This document shows, one piece after another, positions 36,132-46,431 of a stretch of 64,000 nt of DNA. Numbering within the stretch: position 1 is the first letter of the stretch; each line of letters begins with the position of its first letter. The stretch is from Syntrophotalea acetylenivorans (lineage in GTDB: Bacteria > Desulfobacterota > Desulfuromonadia > Desulfuromonadales > Syntrophotaleaceae), in assembly GCF_001887775.1 (NCBI RefSeq), contig NZ_CP015519.1:1612001-1676000 (forward strand). Direction: 5' to 3'. Below the pieces are notes generated by a model. That model had not been told where the DNA came from, ran no database searches, and saw only the letters and a list, made by a program, of their open reading frames with translations. Position numbers and translations under genes: made by a program.

Positions 36132-36575
36132 TTAGATAACCTCGACTTTGCCGCCGGCAGCTTCAATCTTCTGCTGGGCAGCCTTGCTGAACTTGTGAGC
36201 CTTAACAGTCAGCGCCTTGTCGAGATCGCCATCGGCAAGAATCTTGATGCCATCTTGAATTTTCTTTACAAGGCCGGCCTTACCAAGCGCTTCCATATCC
36301 ACTACGGTACCTGCCTCAAAAAGATTTTGAAGGTCGCGCAAATTTACCAAGGCATAGACCTTTTTATCCAAAGGAGTAAAGCCACGCTTAGGAAGACGGC
36401 GCTGTAAGGGCATCTGGCCCCCTTCGAAGCCAGGCTTGGCACCACCACCACTGCGAGCATTCTGTCCCTTATGGCCTTTACCGGAAGTCTTACCGGTACC
36501 GGAACCCGCTCCACGGCCGATGCGTTTTCTATTTTTTGTTGAGCCGATTGCCGGCCTCAGATTACTCAGATCCAT
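36132..36575 (-). CDS. rplO: Large-subunit ribosomal protein L15
   Basis: 147 residues: [12 protein letters not shown], a Gly/Arg-rich basic stretch ([21 protein letters not shown]) and a globular C terminus. Late assembly protein of the 50S. Its end carries the secY ribosome site. Confidence 0.97.
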   Translation of the reverse strand: MDLSNLRPAIGSTKNRKRIGRGAGSGTGKTSGKGHKGQNARSGGGAKPGFEGGQMPLQRRLPKRGFTPLDKKVYALVNLRDLQNLFEAGTVVDMEALGKAGLVKKIQDGIKILADGDLDKALTVKAHKFSKAAQQKIEAAGGKVEVI

Positions 36576-36598
36576 AACAGCACTTCCCCTGGATTGAA

Positions 36599-36778
36599 TC
36601 AGTTCTCAACCACAACCATGTGAGAAACCTTGTTGATCATACCCCGAATTTCCGGCGTATCAGGCAACTCTACGGTCTTGTGCAACTTGGAAAGTTGCAA
36701 TCCTTTGAGAACTTTTGTGAAATATTTATTGCGGCCAATACCGCTCTTGATCAACGTGACCTTAATCTGTTCGGCCAT
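36599..36778 (-). CDS. rpmD: Large-subunit ribosomal protein L30
   Basis: 59 residues: [19 protein letters not shown]-type helix and [19 protein letters not shown] 36778 follows GGAGATG. Conserved slot between rpsE and rplO confirms it. Confidence 0.95.
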   Translation of the reverse strand: MAEQIKVTLIKSGIGRNKYFTKVLKGLQLSKLHKTVELPDTPEIRGMINKVSHMVVVEN

Positions 36779-36802
36779 AAATCATCTCCTTTTCAGCGGT
36801 GC

Positions 36803-37294
36803 CTAGTCTTCGGCGCCAAGCCCACGGCGAGCCATAATTTCCTCGGCACTACGCAGTCGAGACAATGCGTCAACCGTAGCTCGAACAACATTATGAGGGT
36901 TGTTGGAACCAAGGCACTTGGACAGGATATCGCCCACTCCGGCAGCTTCAAGCACCGCGCGGACTGCACCGCCGGCAATTACGCCGGTACCGGGCGAAGC
37001 CGGCTTGAGCAGGACCTTACCAGCACCAAACTTGCCGATAATATCGAAGGGAATGGTCCGGTCTGCCAATGGTACCGTGATCAGGCTCTTTTTCGCCTGT
37101 TCAACGCCCTTTCGGATAGCTTCGGGAACCTCTTTGGCCTTGCCATGCCCAAAGCCGACACGACCTTTACCATCACCAACAACAACCAGAGCTGAAAAGC
37201 TGAAGCGGCGTCCACCCTTAACGACCTTTGCGCAGCGATTGATATGTACCACGCGGTCAGTTAATTCCATTTCGTTGGGATCATTGCGAAGCAA
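36803..37294 (-). CDS. rpsE: Small-subunit ribosomal protein S5
   Basis: 163 residues: [30 protein letters not shown] and a ring of conserved glycines. Decoding accuracy protein. TTG 37294 with GGAGG seven bases upstream fits; ATG 37270 is possible but lacks a ribosome site. Confidence 0.96.
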   Translation of the reverse strand: MLRNDPNEMELTDRVVHINRCAKVVKGGRRFSFSALVVVGDGKGRVGFGHGKAKEVPEAIRKGVEQAKKSLITVPLADRTIPFDIIGKFGAGKVLLKPASPGTGVIAGGAVRAVLEAAGVGDILSKCLGSNNPHNVVRATVDALSRLRSAEEIMARRGLGAED

Positions 37295-37309
37295 AGAAAT
37301 CCTCCTTAC

Positions 37310-37678
37310 CTAAAAAGACAGACCGGCTTCCCTGGCCGCATCGGCCAGGCCCTTGATACGGCCGTGATAAAGGAAACCGTTACGGTCAAAAACCACTTCT
37401 TTAATATCTTTAGCGAGGGCCTTTTTGGCGACAGCAGTGCCGACAGCCTTGGCCGCGTCAATATTGCCGGTTCCCTTCAGATCCTCAACAACCTCTTTAC
37501 AAAGAGTCGATGCAGCAACCAAAGTGGTGCCAGTAGTATCCTCTATAATCTGGGCGTAAATATGTTTGGCACTGCGGAAGATACAGAGACGGGGTCTTGC
37601 GCTGGTACCACATACCTTGCGGCGCACCCGTGCCTGCCTCTTTAACCTTGCCTGACGCCTTTTAGTCGCGACGTTCAC
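37310..37678 (-). CDS. rplR: Large-subunit ribosomal protein L18
   Basis: 122 residues with a basic N terminus ([15 protein letters not shown]) and [24 protein letters not shown] at the end. Binds 5S rRNA with L5. Starts with GTG 37678. Confidence 0.97.
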   Translation of the reverse strand: MNVATKRRQARLKRQARVRRKVCGTSARPRLCIFRSAKHIYAQIIEDTTGTTLVAASTLCKEVVEDLKGTGNIDAAKAVGTAVAKKALAKDIKEVVFDRNGFLYHGRIKGLADAAREAGLSF

Positions 37679-37704
37679 TGTCTGTCTCCTTGACCTTAAG
37701 TCAG

Positions 37705-38244
37705 TTATTTTTTGCCAGCTTTGCCAGCCTTACGGATGATTCGTTCATCGGCATATTTGATACCCTTGCCCTTGTAAGGCTCAGGCGGCCGGAAAGAACG
37801 AATCTTGGCTGCTGTAGCACCAACGAGTTCTTTGTCGATACCACGTACGATAATCTTGGTCTGCTTTTCGACCTCGGCACTGATTCCTTTGGGCAACGGA
37901 TATTCGATGCCGTGAGAGAAACCGAGAGCCAGATTAAGAGTTGACCCTTTGAGATCAGCACGATAGCCAACGCCGTTGATTTCAAGGATTTTTTCAAACC
38001 CTTTAGTTACGCCATCAACCATGTTAGCCAGCAATGAACGCATCAGACCCTGATAGGCACGGGCCCCCTTGCTTTCATCTGCACTCTGAACGAGCACCTG
38101 ATCGGCCTCGACAGAAATCCCGACACCGGCCACAATCGACCGCTTAAGTTCACCCTTAGGGCCCTTGATGGTCAGTTCATCATCTTTCAAAGAAATCTGA
38201 ACGCCACTCGGTATAGCTACGGGTTTTTTCCCTATTCTTGACAT
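37705..38244 (-). CDS. rplF: Large-subunit ribosomal protein L6
   Basis: 179 residues: [12 protein letters not shown], two L6 repeats, and the C-terminal signature [16 protein letters not shown]. Near the factor-binding site of the 50S. Confidence 0.98.
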   Translation of the reverse strand: MSRIGKKPVAIPSGVQISLKDDELTIKGPKGELKRSIVAGVGISVEADQVLVQSADESKGARAYQGLMRSLLANMVDGVTKGFEKILEINGVGYRADLKGSTLNLALGFSHGIEYPLPKGISAEVEKQTKIIVRGIDKELVGATAAKIRSFRPPEPYKGKGIKYADERIIRKAGKAGKK

Positions 38245-38270
38245 TTTCTGGGCTCCTTAGCCGTATCTAC

Positions 38271-38669
38271 TTACCAGATGGCGCAGAGAATCTCACCGCC
38301 CACCTGGGCCTCCCGAGCAGCCACATCGTGCATCACCCCCCTAGAGGTAGAAATGATGGCAGCGCCCAGGCCATTTTTAATCACCGGAATCTCGTCCTTG
38401 CCGACATATACTCGTCGGCCAGGGGTGGAAACCCGCTTAATTTCATGAATTACGTGCTTATCTTCGCCGTCGAATTTTAAATAGATCCGCAATACGCCTT
38501 GCTTGTCATCCGCTGCGGTCTTGAAATTCTTAATATAGCCAAGATCCTTGAGCACCGTCGCCACAGCTACTTTGAGCTTGGATGACGGGATGTCGCACTT
38601 CGAGTGCTTTGCGAGACCCGCGTTGCGAATCCGGGTCAGCATATCCGCGATAGGATCGGTCATTGCCAT
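38271..38669 (-). CDS. rpsH: Small-subunit ribosomal protein S8
   Basis: 132 residues: [13 protein letters not shown] and the C-terminal [20 protein letters not shown]. Binds central-domain 16S rRNA; in E. coli S8 represses the spc operon. ATG 38669 has AGGAG upstream. Confidence 0.98.
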   Translation of the reverse strand: MAMTDPIADMLTRIRNAGLAKHSKCDIPSSKLKVAVATVLKDLGYIKNFKTAADDKQGVLRIYLKFDGEDKHVIHEIKRVSTPGRRVYVGKDEIPVIKNGLGAAIISTSRGVMHDVAAREAQVGGEILCAIW

Positions 38670-38691
38670 GGATGCAACTCCTTCGTTCTGT

Positions 38692-38877
38692 TTACCAGCT
38701 TGACTTAATCACGCCGGGGAGCTTGCCCTCCAACGCGAGCTTACGCAGGCATATACGACACATGTCGAATTTCCGGTAATAGGCCCTAGGACGGCCACAC
38801 AGGGGACAGCGGTTATAAGCCCTCACCCCAAACTTCTTAGGCCGCGTCGCCTTGATCTTCATCGATTTTTTAGCCAC
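38692..38877 (-). CDS. rpsN: Small-subunit ribosomal protein S14, zinc-binding type
   Basis: 61 residues, the short type with [20 protein letters not shown]: a complete four-cysteine zinc site. 30S head protein. No long, zinc-free S14 is seen in the window. Confidence 0.97.
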   Translation of the reverse strand: MAKKSMKIKATRPKKFGVRAYNRCPLCGRPRAYYRKFDMCRICLRKLALEGKLPGVIKSSW

Positions 38878-38889
38878 TGTTATCCTCCG

Positions 38890-39450
38890 CTAGCCTTCGG
38901 TACCGCTGCTCTTTTTACGAAAAGGCATGCCGATCGCGGTCAACAACGCCCGGCCCTCCTCATCGTTGCGAGCCGTGGTCACAATGGTCACATTGAGCCC
39001 CTTAACCTTATCCACCTGCTCCAGGTCGATCTCGGGGAAAATGAGTTGCTCACGTACACCAAGGGTGTAATTGCCCCGCCCGTCAAAACCTTTGGGCGAA
39101 ATCCCCTTGAAATCACGGACTCGCGGCAATGCCACATTAATCAGTCGATCAAGGAACTCGTACGCTCGATCACGCCGCAAAGTCACCATACAACCGATGG
39201 GCATACCCTCACGTAACTTGAACTGAGCAATAGAACGCTTAGCCTTAGTGACAACCGCTTTCTGTCCGGTAATCTTTTCCAGTTCCTGGACCGCTGACTC
39301 AAGAATTTTAATATTCTGAATCGCTTCGCCCAGACCCATATTAACGATCACCTTCTCAACGCGTGGCACTTCCATCACGTTCTTGAGCTGAAGATCCTGG
39401 GCAAGCTTCGGAGCAAGTTCGGCTCGATAAGCTTCTTTCAGTCTGGCCAT
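38890..39450 (-). CDS. rplE: Large-subunit ribosomal protein L5
   Basis: 186 residues: [32 protein letters not shown] and F-P-E-I-D. Links 5S rRNA and contacts P-site tRNA. Ends K-K-S-S-G-T-E-G, a small extension. Confidence 0.98.
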   Translation of the reverse strand: MARLKEAYRAELAPKLAQDLQLKNVMEVPRVEKVIVNMGLGEAIQNIKILESAVQELEKITGQKAVVTKAKRSIAQFKLREGMPIGCMVTLRRDRAYEFLDRLINVALPRVRDFKGISPKGFDGRGNYTLGVREQLIFPEIDLEQVDKVKGLNVTIVTTARNDEEGRALLTAIGMPFRKKSSGTEG

Positions 39451-39462
39451 GAAAATCCTCCG

Positions 39463-39792
39463 TTACTTATCCACTATCTCGTTGCACTTCTTGCAGAAGC
39501 GGACCTTGCTACCGTCCTCAAGGATGCGTTTTCCAGTACGGGCCGGCTTGTTGCAGGCATTGCACAACAACAACACGTTAGACCCGCTCAGGGGCGCTTC
39601 CTTTTCGACAATGCCGCCTTCGGTATTGAGGCGATTAGGCCGAGTATGGCGCTTAATCATATTGATACCCTCAATCACCACCTTACCGGAGTCGGAAAAG
39701 ACGCGAACGACTTTACCGCTCTTGCCCTTCTCTTTGCCGGCTATCACCATCACCATGTCGTCTTTTTTGACATGTAGTTTACTTGCTGCCAT
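39463..39792 (-). CDS. rplX: Large-subunit ribosomal protein L24
   Basis: 109 residues with a KOW motif (K-D-D-M-V-M-V-I-A-G-K-E-K-G-K-S-G) and a bacterial C-terminal part with C-N-A-C...C-K-K-C, a possible extra zinc knuckle. Assembly initiator of the 50S. Confidence 0.97.
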   Translation of the reverse strand: MAASKLHVKKDDMVMVIAGKEKGKSGKVVRVFSDSGKVVIEGINMIKRHTRPNRLNTEGGIVEKEAPLSGSNVLLLCNACNKPARTGKRILEDGSKVRFCKKCNEIVDK

Positions 39793-39816
39793 CGTATCAA
39801 TCTCCCCGTCTCAACA

Positions 39817-40185
39817 TTAAAGTACTTCGGGCGCCAACGACACAATTTTCATGAACCGCTTGGCCCGTAACTCACGAGCGACAGGACCGAAAATTCGCGT
39901 GCCTACCGGTTCCCCGGCCGGGTTGACGACGACCGCAGAGTTCTTATCAAATCTAATGGCCGATCCGTCCGGACGAGGAGTTTCCTTGGCGGTGCGGACG
40001 ATGACCGCACGGATCACATCCCCTTTTTTAACCTTGGAATTCGGGAGCGCCTCTTTGACGGAGCAGATGATGATGTCGCCGATACCGGCATATTTCCGCT
40101 TAGAACCACCCAACACCTTGATGGTGCAAAGCTTACGAGCGCCGGAGTTATCCGCCACATCGAGCATCGTCTGCATCTGAATCAT
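39817..40185 (-). CDS. rplN: Large-subunit ribosomal protein L14
   Basis: 122 residues: [27 protein letters not shown] and [13 protein letters not shown]. Subunit-bridge protein. Confidence 0.98.
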   Translation of the reverse strand: MIQMQTMLDVADNSGARKLCTIKVLGGSKRKYAGIGDIIICSVKEALPNSKVKKGDVIRAVIVRTAKETPRPDGSAIRFDKNSAVVVNPAGEPVGTRIFGPVARELRAKRFMKIVSLAPEVL

Positions 40186-40197
40186 GACTTGTATCTC

Positions 40198-40464
40198 CTA
40201 GACAATTACGTTCTTTTCAAGAATTTCGCGGACTCTCCACCGCTTGTCGCGAGACAACGGTCTGGTCTCCACGATGGTTACCTTGTCACCAATGCCACAT
40301 TCGTTATTTTCATCATGGGCTTTATAGGTAACCCGCCGCTTAATGTACTTCTTATAGGTTGGGTGCTTTACCAGTTTTTCGACTTTAACCACGACGGTCT
40401 TATCCATCTTGTCGCTGGTAACCACCCCAGTACGGGTTTTTTGATTGCCGCGTTCACTATTCAT
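40198..40464 (-). CDS. rpsQ: Small-subunit ribosomal protein S17
   Basis: 88 residues: [16 protein letters not shown] and [18 protein letters not shown]-fold 16S rRNA binder. Confidence 0.97.
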   Translation of the reverse strand: MNSERGNQKTRTGVVTSDKMDKTVVVKVEKLVKHPTYKKYIKRRVTYKAHDENNECGIGDKVTIVETRPLSRDKRWRVREILEKNVIV

Positions 40465-40486
40465 TTGAGATCCTCCCCAGTCCTTC

Positions 40487-40675
40487 CTAGCTTCGTTTTT
40501 CCCGTAAAATGGTCATGACCCGGGCAATATCCTTGCGGGTCTGGGGAAGCCGGGCACTATTCTCAAGCTGACCGGTAGCAAGTTGGAATTTGAGATTAAA
40601 CAGTTCCTGATTCAATTCCTGAGACTTACTTTCCAATTCCTCGACACTGAGGTCTCTAAGCTCGTTACCCTTCAT
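40487..40675 (-). CDS. rpmC: Large-subunit ribosomal protein L29
   Basis: 62 residues: [28 protein letters not shown]. Near the exit tunnel. Its start lies inside the end of rplP (11-bp overlap). Confidence 0.96.
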   Translation of the reverse strand: MKGNELRDLSVEELESKSQELNQELFNLKFQLATGQLENSARLPQTRKDIARVMTILREKRS

Positions 40676-41090
40676 GAGCTATTTCCTCCCTCATCACAAT
40701 CTTGGTCTTCATCGGCAGCTTATATGCCGCCAACCGCAGCGCTTCCGTTGCAACTTCTTTATCTACACCCTGCATCTCGTAGAGCACCATGCCGGGCTTG
40801 ATAACTGCAACCCAACTTTCCGGAGAACCCTTACCTTTACCCATGCGGGTTTCGGCAGGCTTACTGGTCAGAGGCTTGTCGGGAAAGATGCGAATCCATA
40901 TCTTACCACCACGTTTTACGTGACGGGTCATGGCACGACGTGCTGCTTCGATCTGTCGCGAGGACAGCCAACCGCACTCCACAGCCTTAAGGCCGTAATC
41001 ACCGAAGGTAAGTTCAGTCCCTCGGCTGGCAGTCCCGGTCATGCGACCAGTAAACTGCTTTCTATGTTTTACCTTCTTGGGCATTAACAT
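40665..41090 (-). CDS. rplP: Large-subunit ribosomal protein L16
   Basis: 141 residues: [22 protein letters not shown] and [10 protein letters not shown]. Organises the A-site and tRNA elbow. ATG 41090 preferred over 41084 for its GGAG spacing. Confidence 0.98.
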   Translation of the reverse strand: MLMPKKVKHRKQFTGRMTGTASRGTELTFGDYGLKAVECGWLSSRQIEAARRAMTRHVKRGGKIWIRIFPDKPLTSKPAETRMGKGKGSPESWVAVIKPGMVLYEMQGVDKEVATEALRLAAYKLPMKTKIVMREEIAHEG

Positions 41091-41105
41091 GGCAAAATAC
41101 TCCTA

Positions 41106-41750
41106 TCAAATCGCTTTTTGGTCCTGCGAAAGCACTTCGCCCTTGAAGATAAGAACCTTAACGCCGATGATGCCGTAGGTCGTCTTCGCTTCGGCGAATC
41201 CGTAGTCGATATCGGCCCGCAGAGTATGGAGCGGAACGCGCCCTTCACGGTACCACTCGGTACGGCTCATCTCGGCGCCGCCAAGGCGGCCGGCACAGGT
41301 AATCTTGATACCCTGTGCACCGAATTTGAGAGCCATACTAACACTCTTCTTCATGGCGCGACGGAATGCGACGCGGCGCTCAAGCTGGAGAGCAACGTTT
41401 TCAGCAACCAGCTGTGCGTCCACCTCGGGCTTACGCACTTCCTGGATGTTTATGAAAACTTCCTTGTCAGTGAGTTTGGCCAGTTCCTTTTTGAGGACTT
41501 CGACCTCAGCACCCTTTTTGCCAATGATAATACCGGGGCGAGCCGCAAAAATATTAATCTTAACCTTGCTTGCCGCACGCTCCAGGTCGATCTTGGCGAT
41601 CCCGGCGTGGTAAAGACGCTTCTTCAGATAGTCACGCAGCTTGATATCTTCGTGCAGAAGCTTACTATAATCGCCTTCGGCATACCAGCGCGCGGCCCAG
41701 GTCTTTACAACCCCTAACCGAAATCCTATTGGATGAACTTTCTGGCCCAA
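41106..41750 (-). CDS. rpsC: Small-subunit ribosomal protein S3
   Basis: 214 residues: [14 protein letters not shown] domain with I-I-I-G-K-K-G, and [19 protein letters not shown]. mRNA entry helicase element. TTG 41750 is the only start fitting the conserved N terminus; AGGAGGT lies 6-7 bases upstream, and a nearby ATG is out of frame. Confidence 0.97.
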   Translation of the reverse strand: MGQKVHPIGFRLGVVKTWAARWYAEGDYSKLLHEDIKLRDYLKKRLYHAGIAKIDLERAASKVKINIFAARPGIIIGKKGAEVEVLKKELAKLTDKEVFINIQEVRKPEVDAQLVAENVALQLERRVAFRRAMKKSVSMALKFGAQGIKITCAGRLGGAEMSRTEWYREGRVPLHTLRADIDYGFAEAKTTYGIIGVKVLIFKGEVLSQDQKAI

Positions 41751-41770
41751 ACCATCACCTCCTCAAAAGT

Positions 41771-42103
41771 CTATTTCTCGTCCAGCACAACAGTAATGTG
41801 ACTGGTCGGCTTACGAATTTTGGTAGCACGCCCTTGGGCGCGCGGCATGAAGCGTTTGAGGACCGGACCCTGATCGACAAAGATAGTCTTTACCATCAGG
41901 CGGTCGACATCCGCTACTCCTTTTTGCTCGGCATTTGCTACAGCCGAGCTCACCACAGAAGCAACGATATCAGCCGCTTTCTGGGGGGAAAACTTAAGTA
42001 TATTCAGGGCTTCCTGAACACCCTTCCCACGAACCATATCGACAACAAGCCGGGTTTTCTGCGGCGAAAGGCGAGCATATTTTAGCTTGGCTCTGGCTTC
42101 CAT
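41771..42103 (-). CDS. rplV: Large-subunit ribosomal protein L22
   Basis: 110 residues: A-R-A-K-L-K-Y-A-R-L-S-P-Q-K-T-R and the extended loop ending R-A-Q-G-R-A-T-K-I-R-K-P-T-S-H-I. Lines the exit tunnel; macrolide resistance can map to this loop. Confidence 0.97.
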   Translation of the reverse strand: MEARAKLKYARLSPQKTRLVVDMVRGKGVQEALNILKFSPQKAADIVASVVSSAVANAEQKGVADVDRLMVKTIFVDQGPVLKRFMPRAQGRATKIRKPTSHITVVLDEK

Positions 42104-42138
42104 GAATCAAACTCCTCTTTCAAAATCTCTTCCGAGAT

Positions 42139-42408
42139 TTAGCGTTTTTTATCCGAGCCGTGCCCATAATAAGTCCGGGTCGGAGCAAACTCACCAAGCT
42201 TGTGGCCTACCATGTTTTCAGTCACAAAAACAGGAATGAACTTTTTGCCGTTGTGCACAGCAAAGGTATAACCCACAAATTCGGGAATAATCGTCGAACG
42301 CCGCGACCAGGTTTTGATTACCTTCCGTGACCCGCCGGCATCTTCCAAATCAATCTTGCGCAGCAGGCTTTCCTGTACGTACGGCCCTTTTTTTATCGAT
42401 CTAGCCAC
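42139..42408 (-). CDS. rpsS: Small-subunit ribosomal protein S19
   Basis: 89 residues: [21 protein letters not shown] and H-N-G-K-K-F-I-P-V. 30S head. GTG start at 42408. Confidence 0.97.
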   Translation of the reverse strand: MARSIKKGPYVQESLLRKIDLEDAGGSRKVIKTWSRRSTIIPEFVGYTFAVHNGKKFIPVFVTENMVGHKLGEFAPTRTYYGHGSDKKR

Positions 42409-42437
42409 TATCGTCTCCTATCAAATGGAACTGCAGG

Positions 42438-43259
42438 CTATTTTCTGCGACGGACAATAAAACGGTCAGTCCGCTTATTAACCCTGGTTTTATAGCCCTT
42501 GGTCGGCACACCCCAAGGTGTAACAGGGTGACGACCGCCGGAACTCTTACCTTCACCACCGCCGTGCGGATGGTCTACCGGGTTCATGGCAACACCGCGA
42601 GTCTGCGGACGCTTACCAAGCCAGCGGTTACGGCCGGCCTTGCCAATCTTGACATTTTCATGTTGAACGTTGCCAACCTGGCCTATGGTGGCTCGGCAGT
42701 CCTGCAATACCAAACGCACTTCCCCGGAAGGTAAACGCAACTGCGCGTAACGACCTTCCTTGGCAGCGATCATGGCGTAGGCGCCGGCACTACGGGCTAA
42801 TTGGCCACCCTTACCAATCCGCAACTCGATATTATGTACCCAGGTACCGAGAGGGATTGAGCGGATAGTCATGGAGTTGCCCGGCTTGATGTCAGCTTGC
42901 TCGCTGGCAATAACCGTATCCCCAACATTAATCCCTACCGGAGCGAGGATATAACGCTTTTCACCATCGGCATAATTAAGCAGGGCAATCCGCGCCGACC
43001 GATTAGGGTCGTATTCAACCGAAACGACCTTGGCCGGAATTTCAGCTTTATCCCGCTTGAAATCGATGATCCTGTATTTACGCTTATGGCCACCACCGGT
43101 ATGGCGCTTGGTGATACGACCAAGATTGTTGCGCCCACCACTCTTTTTCAGGGGTGCCAGCAAAGACTTTTCCGGCTTCCCGGCAGTAACTTCCCCAAAA
43201 TCGGCCGAGGTCATGTGACGACGACCTGGCGAGGTAGGTTTGTACTTTTTAATCGCCAT
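42438..43259 (-). CDS. rplB: Large-subunit ribosomal protein L2
   Basis: 273 residues: [19 protein letters not shown] and the peptidyl-transferase-linked [13 protein letters not shown] with its conserved histidine. Confidence 0.98.
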   Translation of the reverse strand: MAIKKYKPTSPGRRHMTSADFGEVTAGKPEKSLLAPLKKSGGRNNLGRITKRHTGGGHKRKYRIIDFKRDKAEIPAKVVSVEYDPNRSARIALLNYADGEKRYILAPVGINVGDTVIASEQADIKPGNSMTIRSIPLGTWVHNIELRIGKGGQLARSAGAYAMIAAKEGRYAQLRLPSGEVRLVLQDCRATIGQVGNVQHENVKIGKAGRNRWLGKRPQTRGVAMNPVDHPHGGGEGKSSGGRHPVTPWGVPTKGYKTRVNKRTDRFIVRRRK

Positions 43260-43292
43260 TATCCTAACTCCGTATTGCTGAATTGAACCCTA

Positions 43293-43580
43293 TCAAACAC
43301 CAAACAAATCGAGTTTGCTGCCCTCGGCCAAAGTCACGTAAGCTTTTTTCCAATTGGAACGCTTACCGAATTTGCGGCCAACCCGCTTGATCTTACCAGC
43401 CACCAAAACCGTGTTGACCCGCGCTACCTTGACTTCGAAGGCTTTTTCAATCGCCTGCTTAATCTCAATTTTGTTAGCGCTAGGCAGAACTTCAAAAGCA
43501 ACAACCTGGGCCCCTTCGGAAGCCTGATAGACCTTTTCGGTGACCAGGGGTTTCTTAACTATCTGATGCAAAGGTTTCAT
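43293..43580 (-). CDS. rplW: Large-subunit ribosomal protein L23
   Basis: 95 residues: I-V-K-K-P-L-V-T-E-K, K-I-E-I-K-Q-A-I-E-K-A-F and G-R-K-F-G-K-R-S-N-W-K-K-A-Y-V-T-L. Docking site for trigger factor and SRP at the tunnel exit. Start and rplD stop share one base. Confidence 0.97.
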   Translation of the reverse strand: MKPLHQIVKKPLVTEKVYQASEGAQVVAFEVLPSANKIEIKQAIEKAFEVKVARVNTVLVAGKIKRVGRKFGKRSNWKKAYVTLAEGSKLDLFGV

Positions 43581-44200
43581 TATGCTAACGCTCCTTCAAG
43601 CTGAGCCACTGCGCCTTCAGTGAGGACCAGGTTCTTGTGGTTCATCACATCGTAAACATTGACCCCGTCCGCCTTGAGCACTTTGACATGGGGGACGTTG
43701 CGGGCAGAAAGCTCTACATTGGGGTTTTCGCCATCAAGAACAATCAAAACGTTCTCCAGCTCAAAGCGCTTGAGCACCTCGACAAAACCTTTGGTACCAA
43801 TACTTTCAAGATCAAAACGATCGAGAACAGCGATCTTTTCTTCTTTATATCGTGCAGAAAGAGCACAGCGCAGAGCAGCTTTTTTAACCTTGCGATTCAA
43901 CTTAAAGCTGTAATCGCGAGGCTGAGGACCAAAGGCCGCGCCGCCGCCTACAAAGTGAGGAGCTCGGTTAGTACCCTGACGGGCATTGCCGGTTCCTTTC
44001 TGACGATAAAGTTTTTTACCGCCACCGGCTACCGCGCTGCGGTTTTTGGTACAAGCATTTCCGCCGCGTCTGGCCGCCAATTGGTAGCGCACCATATCGT
44101 GAATCAGGTATCCTTTAACATCGGCATTAAATACCGCGTCCTCAAGCTCACGCTCGGACACCTTTTTATTATCTATGTCGTAAACAGCAATCTTCGCCAT
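43580..44200 (-). CDS. rplD: Large-subunit ribosomal protein L4
   Basis: 206 residues: [34 protein letters not shown]. Tunnel constriction protein; in E. coli L4 represses the S10 operon. Confidence 0.97.
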   Translation of the reverse strand: MAKIAVYDIDNKKVSERELEDAVFNADVKGYLIHDMVRYQLAARRGGNACTKNRSAVAGGGKKLYRQKGTGNARQGTNRAPHFVGGGAAFGPQPRDYSFKLNRKVKKAALRCALSARYKEEKIAVLDRFDLESIGTKGFVEVLKRFELENVLIVLDGENPNVELSARNVPHVKVLKADGVNVYDVMNHKNLVLTEGAVAQLEGALA

Positions 44201-44234
44201 GGTCTATCTCCAAATCGTCTTTGACGTGTGCGAT

Positions 44235-44858
44235 TCAGCCTTTGCTGATAATCACCAATCCATTTTTCGGACCCGGCACCGCACCCTTGACCAGCACCAG
44301 ATTCATCTCAGGCCGCATCTCTACTACCTGCAGACCTTGAGTGGTAACGCGCTCGTTACCCATTTGGCCGGCCATTTTTTTACCCTTAAAAACCTTTGAC
44401 GGCCAAGCGCTACAGCCGATCGCACCAGGACCACGATGAAACTTAGAACCGTGGCTTGCACGACCACCGGCAAAATTCCAGCGCTTCATAACACCCTGAA
44501 AGCCCTTACCCTTGCTGGTTCCGGTGACATCAATCACATCTCCTGCCGAAAGCACGGCGTCGCAAGAGATTTGATCGCCGACATTATAGCTATCGACATC
44601 ATCCGTACGAACCTCGCGCACATAAGCAAAAGCGCCCTTACCGGCCTTTTTGAAATGGCCCATCTCAGGCTTGCTGGTGCGATGAGTTTTCTTTTCGCCG
44701 AAGCCGAGCTGAAGGGCATTATAGCCGTCCGTCTCTACGCTTTTTTTCTGCAGCACGACACAGGGACCGGTCTCAACAACCGTAACCGGAATGCACTTGC
44801 CGTCTGCCGCGAAGACCTGGGTCATGCCCAGCTTCTTACCCAAGATACCCTTCATCAT
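44235..44858 (-). CDS. rplC: Large-subunit ribosomal protein L3
   Basis: 207 residues: [15 protein letters not shown], then [20 protein letters not shown]. Early 50S assembly. Two adjacent ATGs at 44858 and 44855 are possible starts. Confidence 0.97.
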   Translation of the reverse strand: MMKGILGKKLGMTQVFAADGKCIPVTVVETGPCVVLQKKSVETDGYNALQLGFGEKKTHRTSKPEMGHFKKAGKGAFAYVREVRTDDVDSYNVGDQISCDAVLSAGDVIDVTGTSKGKGFQGVMKRWNFAGGRASHGSKFHRGPGAIGCSAWPSKVFKGKKMAGQMGNERVTTQGLQVVEMRPEMNLVLVKGAVPGPKNGLVIISKG

Positions 44859-44887
44859 TGCACGTACCCTTAATATCCAAGTGTTGA

Positions 44888-45196
44888 TTAAAGCTTGATT
44901 TCCACATCGACGCCAGCGGACAAATCCAGCTTCATCAGAGCGTCAACCGTTTGTTGGGTGGGCTCGACAATATCCAGCAGGCGCTTATGGGTGCGCATCT
45001 CAAATTGCTCACGACTCTTTTTATCGACGTGAGGTCCGCGCAGAACGCAATACTTATTGATAACCGTAGGCAGCGGAATAGGTCCAGCTACCCGAGCACC
45101 GGTGCGTTTGGCAGTATCTACGATCTCGTTAACGGAGAGATCAAGCAGCTTATGATCGTAAGCCTTCAAACGAATTCTTATCTTCTGGCTTTGCAT
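44888..45196 (-). CDS. rpsJ: Small-subunit ribosomal protein S10
   Basis: 102 residues: [21 protein letters not shown] and [13 protein letters not shown]. Also NusE in antitermination. Starts 14 bp after the tuf stop, so the str and S10 blocks run together. Confidence 0.98.
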   Translation of the reverse strand: MQSQKIRIRLKAYDHKLLDLSVNEIVDTAKRTGARVAGPIPLPTVINKYCVLRGPHVDKKSREQFEMRTHKRLLDIVEPTQQTVDALMKLDLSAGVDVEIKL

Positions 45197-45210
45197 GGTC
45201 GTTTCCTCTA

Positions 45211-46410
45211 TTACTCGATAATCTCGCTGACGACGCCGGCACCAACAGTGCGGCCCCCTTCGCGAATCGCGAAGCGCAGCTCTTTGTCCATGGCGATGGG
45301 CGTAATCAGATTGACGGTCATCGCCGCATTGTCGCCAGGCATGACCATTTCAGTGCCTTCGCCAAGCTCGACGATACCGGTCACGTCCGTGGTACGGAAG
45401 TAGAACTGAGGACGGTAGCCATTGAAGAACGGCGTATGACGGCCGCCTTCTTCCTTGGTCAGGATATAGGCTTCGGCCTTGAACTTGGTGTGAGGGGTGA
45501 TGCTGCCGGGCTTGGCCAGTACCTGGCCGCGCTCGATATCCTCACGTTTAACGCCGCGAAGCAGGATGCCGACATTATCGCCAGCCTGGCCCTGATCGAG
45601 CAGCTTGCGGAACATCTCAACACCGGTAACGACGGTCTTGGTGGTATCTTTGATACCGACGATCTCGATCTCTTCCTGAACTTTGACAATACCGCGCTCT
45701 ACACGACCGGTGGCGACAGTACCGCGACCGGAGATGGAGAAGACGTCCTCGACAGGCATCAGAAAGGGCAGATCAATGGCACGAGCCGGCTCGGGGATGT
45801 AGCTGTCAACAGCGTCCATCAGTTCGAGAACGGGCTTGCAGGCCGCACAGTCAGCGGCGCCGCAACCGCACTCCAGCGCCTGCAGGGCGCTGCCGGGGAT
45901 GATCGGCAGATCGTCGCCGGGGAAGTCGTAAGCGGACAGCAGTTCGCGAACTTCCAGCTCGACCAGTTCCATCAGCTCTTCGTCGTCGACCATGTCGGCC
46001 TTATTGAGGAAGACAACCATGGCAGGTACGCCAACCTGACGGGCGAGCAGGATGTGCTCGCGGGTCTGAGGCATGGGACCGTCAGCAGCGGAGACAACCA
46101 GAATGGCGCCGTCCATCTGCGCCGCACCGGTAATCATGTTTTTGACGTAGTCGGCGTGGCCGGGGCAGTCAACGTGAGCGTAGTGACGGTTTGCAGTCTC
46201 ATATTCGACGTGGGCAGTGGCGATGGTAATACCGCGCTCACGCTCTTCAGGAGCGTTGTCGATCTGATCAAAAGCCTTGAACTCGGCTCCGCCGCCAGCG
46301 GCCATAACCTTGGTGATGGCTGCAGTCAGAGTGGTCTTACCGTGGTCGACGTGACCGATGGTCCCAATATTGACATGGGGTTTTGTTCTTTCAAATTTTT
46401 CTTTTGACAT
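45211..46410 (-). CDS. tuf: Elongation factor Tu, copy in the str operon
   Basis: 399 residues. G1 G-H-V-D-H-G-K-T (19-26), G3 D-C-P-G-H, G4 N-K-A-D. Delivers aminoacyl-tRNA. Between S-A-L-Q-A-L-E and E-L-M-D-A-V-D, where E. coli has a short acidic stretch without cysteine, it carries C181, C183, C188 and C191 (C-x-C-x4-C-x2-C). The second tuf copy (61481-62680) keeps all four cysteines though five residues around them differ. Downstream of fusA by 21 bp. Confidence 0.98.
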   Translation of the reverse strand: MSKEKFERTKPHVNIGTIGHVDHGKTTLTAAITKVMAAGGGAEFKAFDQIDNAPEERERGITIATAHVEYETANRHYAHVDCPGHADYVKNMITGAAQMDGAILVVSAADGPMPQTREHILLARQVGVPAMVVFLNKADMVDDEELMELVELEVRELLSAYDFPGDDLPIIPGSALQALECGCGAADCAACKPVLELMDAVDSYIPEPARAIDLPFLMPVEDVFSISGRGTVATGRVERGIVKVQEEIEIVGIKDTTKTVVTGVEMFRKLLDQGQAGDNVGILLRGVKREDIERGQVLAKPGSITPHTKFKAEAYILTKEEGGRHTPFFNGYRPQFYFRTTDVTGIVELGEGTEMVMPGDNAAMTVNLITPIAMDKELRFAIREGGRTVGAGVVSEIIE

Positions 46411-46431
46411 GATACACCCTCCTGAAAGGCG

